A stretch of 64,000 nucleotides of DNA from Mucilaginibacter straminoryzae (GTDB taxonomy: Bacteria > Bacteroidota > Bacteroidia > Sphingobacteriales > Sphingobacteriaceae). The stretch is taken from the NCBI RefSeq assembly GCF_022953055.1, contig NZ_JALJEJ010000001.1, forward strand, positions 496,001 to 560,000, given 5' to 3'. The notes below the pieces were generated by a model. That model ran no database searches, had not been told where the DNA came from, and saw only the letters and a program-made list of their open reading frames with translations. How positions within the stretch are numbered: the stretch's first letter is position 1; each line of letters opens with the position of its first letter. Positions 63,497 through 64,000 of this stretch are shown piece by piece. The translations under genes and the position numbers were made by a program.

Positions 63497-63626
63497 CTTT
63501 ATCTGAAATGAATTGAGAAATAAACACATACCTGACGTAAAGCTACCGGTAAATAAGTCAATAAAGTGTTTCAACGATAAAATGGGATTGTAAGAGTATT
63601 TTGTCAATTATATCAATGATAAATAA

Positions 63627-64000
63627 ATGAAGCTTAACTTTCTTGAAAGTGGCATTGACTCTCTAAAAAAAGGATTTGAAAATCTTACTGCTTACGAAAA
63701 CCTTCAATTTAATAATGATCTCATAAGGAAAAAGAAGCAAAGATACTATCATCTTAAAGATGCAATACTATTTATACAGCATGGCGTTGAGATTCTCTTT
63801 AAACAAATTATCGTTAAACATAGTGAGTATTTGCTTTTTACAAGCATTGACGAAAATGTAAAGAAGGCTTTTCGAGAAAAAAAGGAAAAAAATCTTAAGA
63901 GCATATTTGAAAGTGAAGTAAAGCATAAGATACACACTGTCTCTTTTACAGAATCCATAGAGCGTATTAAAATTCTTCCGCAAATTCATTTTGGGAAGCA
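63627..64000 (+). CDS. Unknown helical protein, 3' end beyond the window
   Basis: Open from the ATG at 63627 to the window edge (124 codons) with no stop. The fragment is A/T-rich, basic and predicted all-helical; KDAILFIQHGVEILFKQIIVKH resembles the amphipathic helices of HEPN-like ribonuclease or abortive-infection proteins. No R-x4-H catalytic motif is seen in the visible part, so this is a suggestion only. It lies 130 bp after the last HNH gene and belongs to the same accessory element. Confidence 0.55.
   Translation, partial: MKLNFLESGIDSLKKGFENLTAYENLQFNNDLIRKKKQRYYHLKDAILFIQHGVEILFKQIIVKHSEYLLFTSIDENVKKAFREKKEKNLKSIFESEVKHKIHTVSFTESIERIKILPQIHFGK

Overview
The window looks like a chromosomal segment of a Bacteroidota bacterium, most probably a Sphingobacteriaceae relative (Mucilaginibacter/Pedobacter type). 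The evidence is promoter-like TTTG...TAnnTTTG elements, few Shine-Dalgarno sequences, YCF48-like, DUF6600-like and DUF2147 proteins, many N-terminal signals ending in AQ, and a Bacteroidota-style mreBCD-PBP2-rodA cluster. No rRNA and no CRISPR array is visible. One tRNA (Lys, anticodon TTT) is present.

Region 1 (1-12.8 kb) holds a truncated PAP2 phosphatase, a tandem universal stress protein and a pectin/galacturonate utilisation locus. Secreted pectinesterase, GH28 polygalacturonase and GH105 unsaturated-glucuronyl hydrolase would break down pectin. UxaC, UxaB and UxaA would convert galacturonate through tagaturonate and altronate to 2-keto-3-deoxygluconate. A divergent LacI-family regulator sits inside the locus. 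Two identical 26-bp near-palindromes lie in front of the pectinesterase and polygalacturonase genes and are the likely operators. No transporter, KDG kinase or KDPG aldolase is in the window.

Region 2 (12.8-53.6 kb) is mainly core and accessory chromosomal DNA. It contains an HD-Pycsar-TM membrane protein, an SdiA-regulated-like lipoprotein, and two giant paralogous outer-membrane proteins with a kinase-like middle region that flank a GAF protein. It also contains a WYL regulator/DinB pair, a DUF6600-like protein with a very long Q/R repeat tail, an amidase, FabG, purN, purH, the mreB-mreC-mreD-PBP2-rodA cell-shape cluster, thymidine kinase, a response regulator and a YitT-family protein. Several intergenic spaces carry palindromic, REP-like repeats.

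Region 3 (53.67-64 kb) is a visibly A/T-richer insertion that begins next to tRNA-Lys. A serine recombinase with a small downstream partner is followed by a tightly overlapping five-gene operon: a beta-class DNA methyltransferase, a HerA-like ATPase, a NurA-like nuclease with a zinc-ribbon insert, an HNH nuclease-AAA ATPase fusion resembling fused Septu PtuB and PtuA, and a second stand-alone PtuB-like HNH protein. All four junctions overlap by 1 or 4 bp. I read this as a candidate composite anti-phage defence system (modification + HerA/NurA + Septu-like module), and I do not recognise the combination as a named system. A further partial gene runs off the right edge, so the element's far boundary is not seen.
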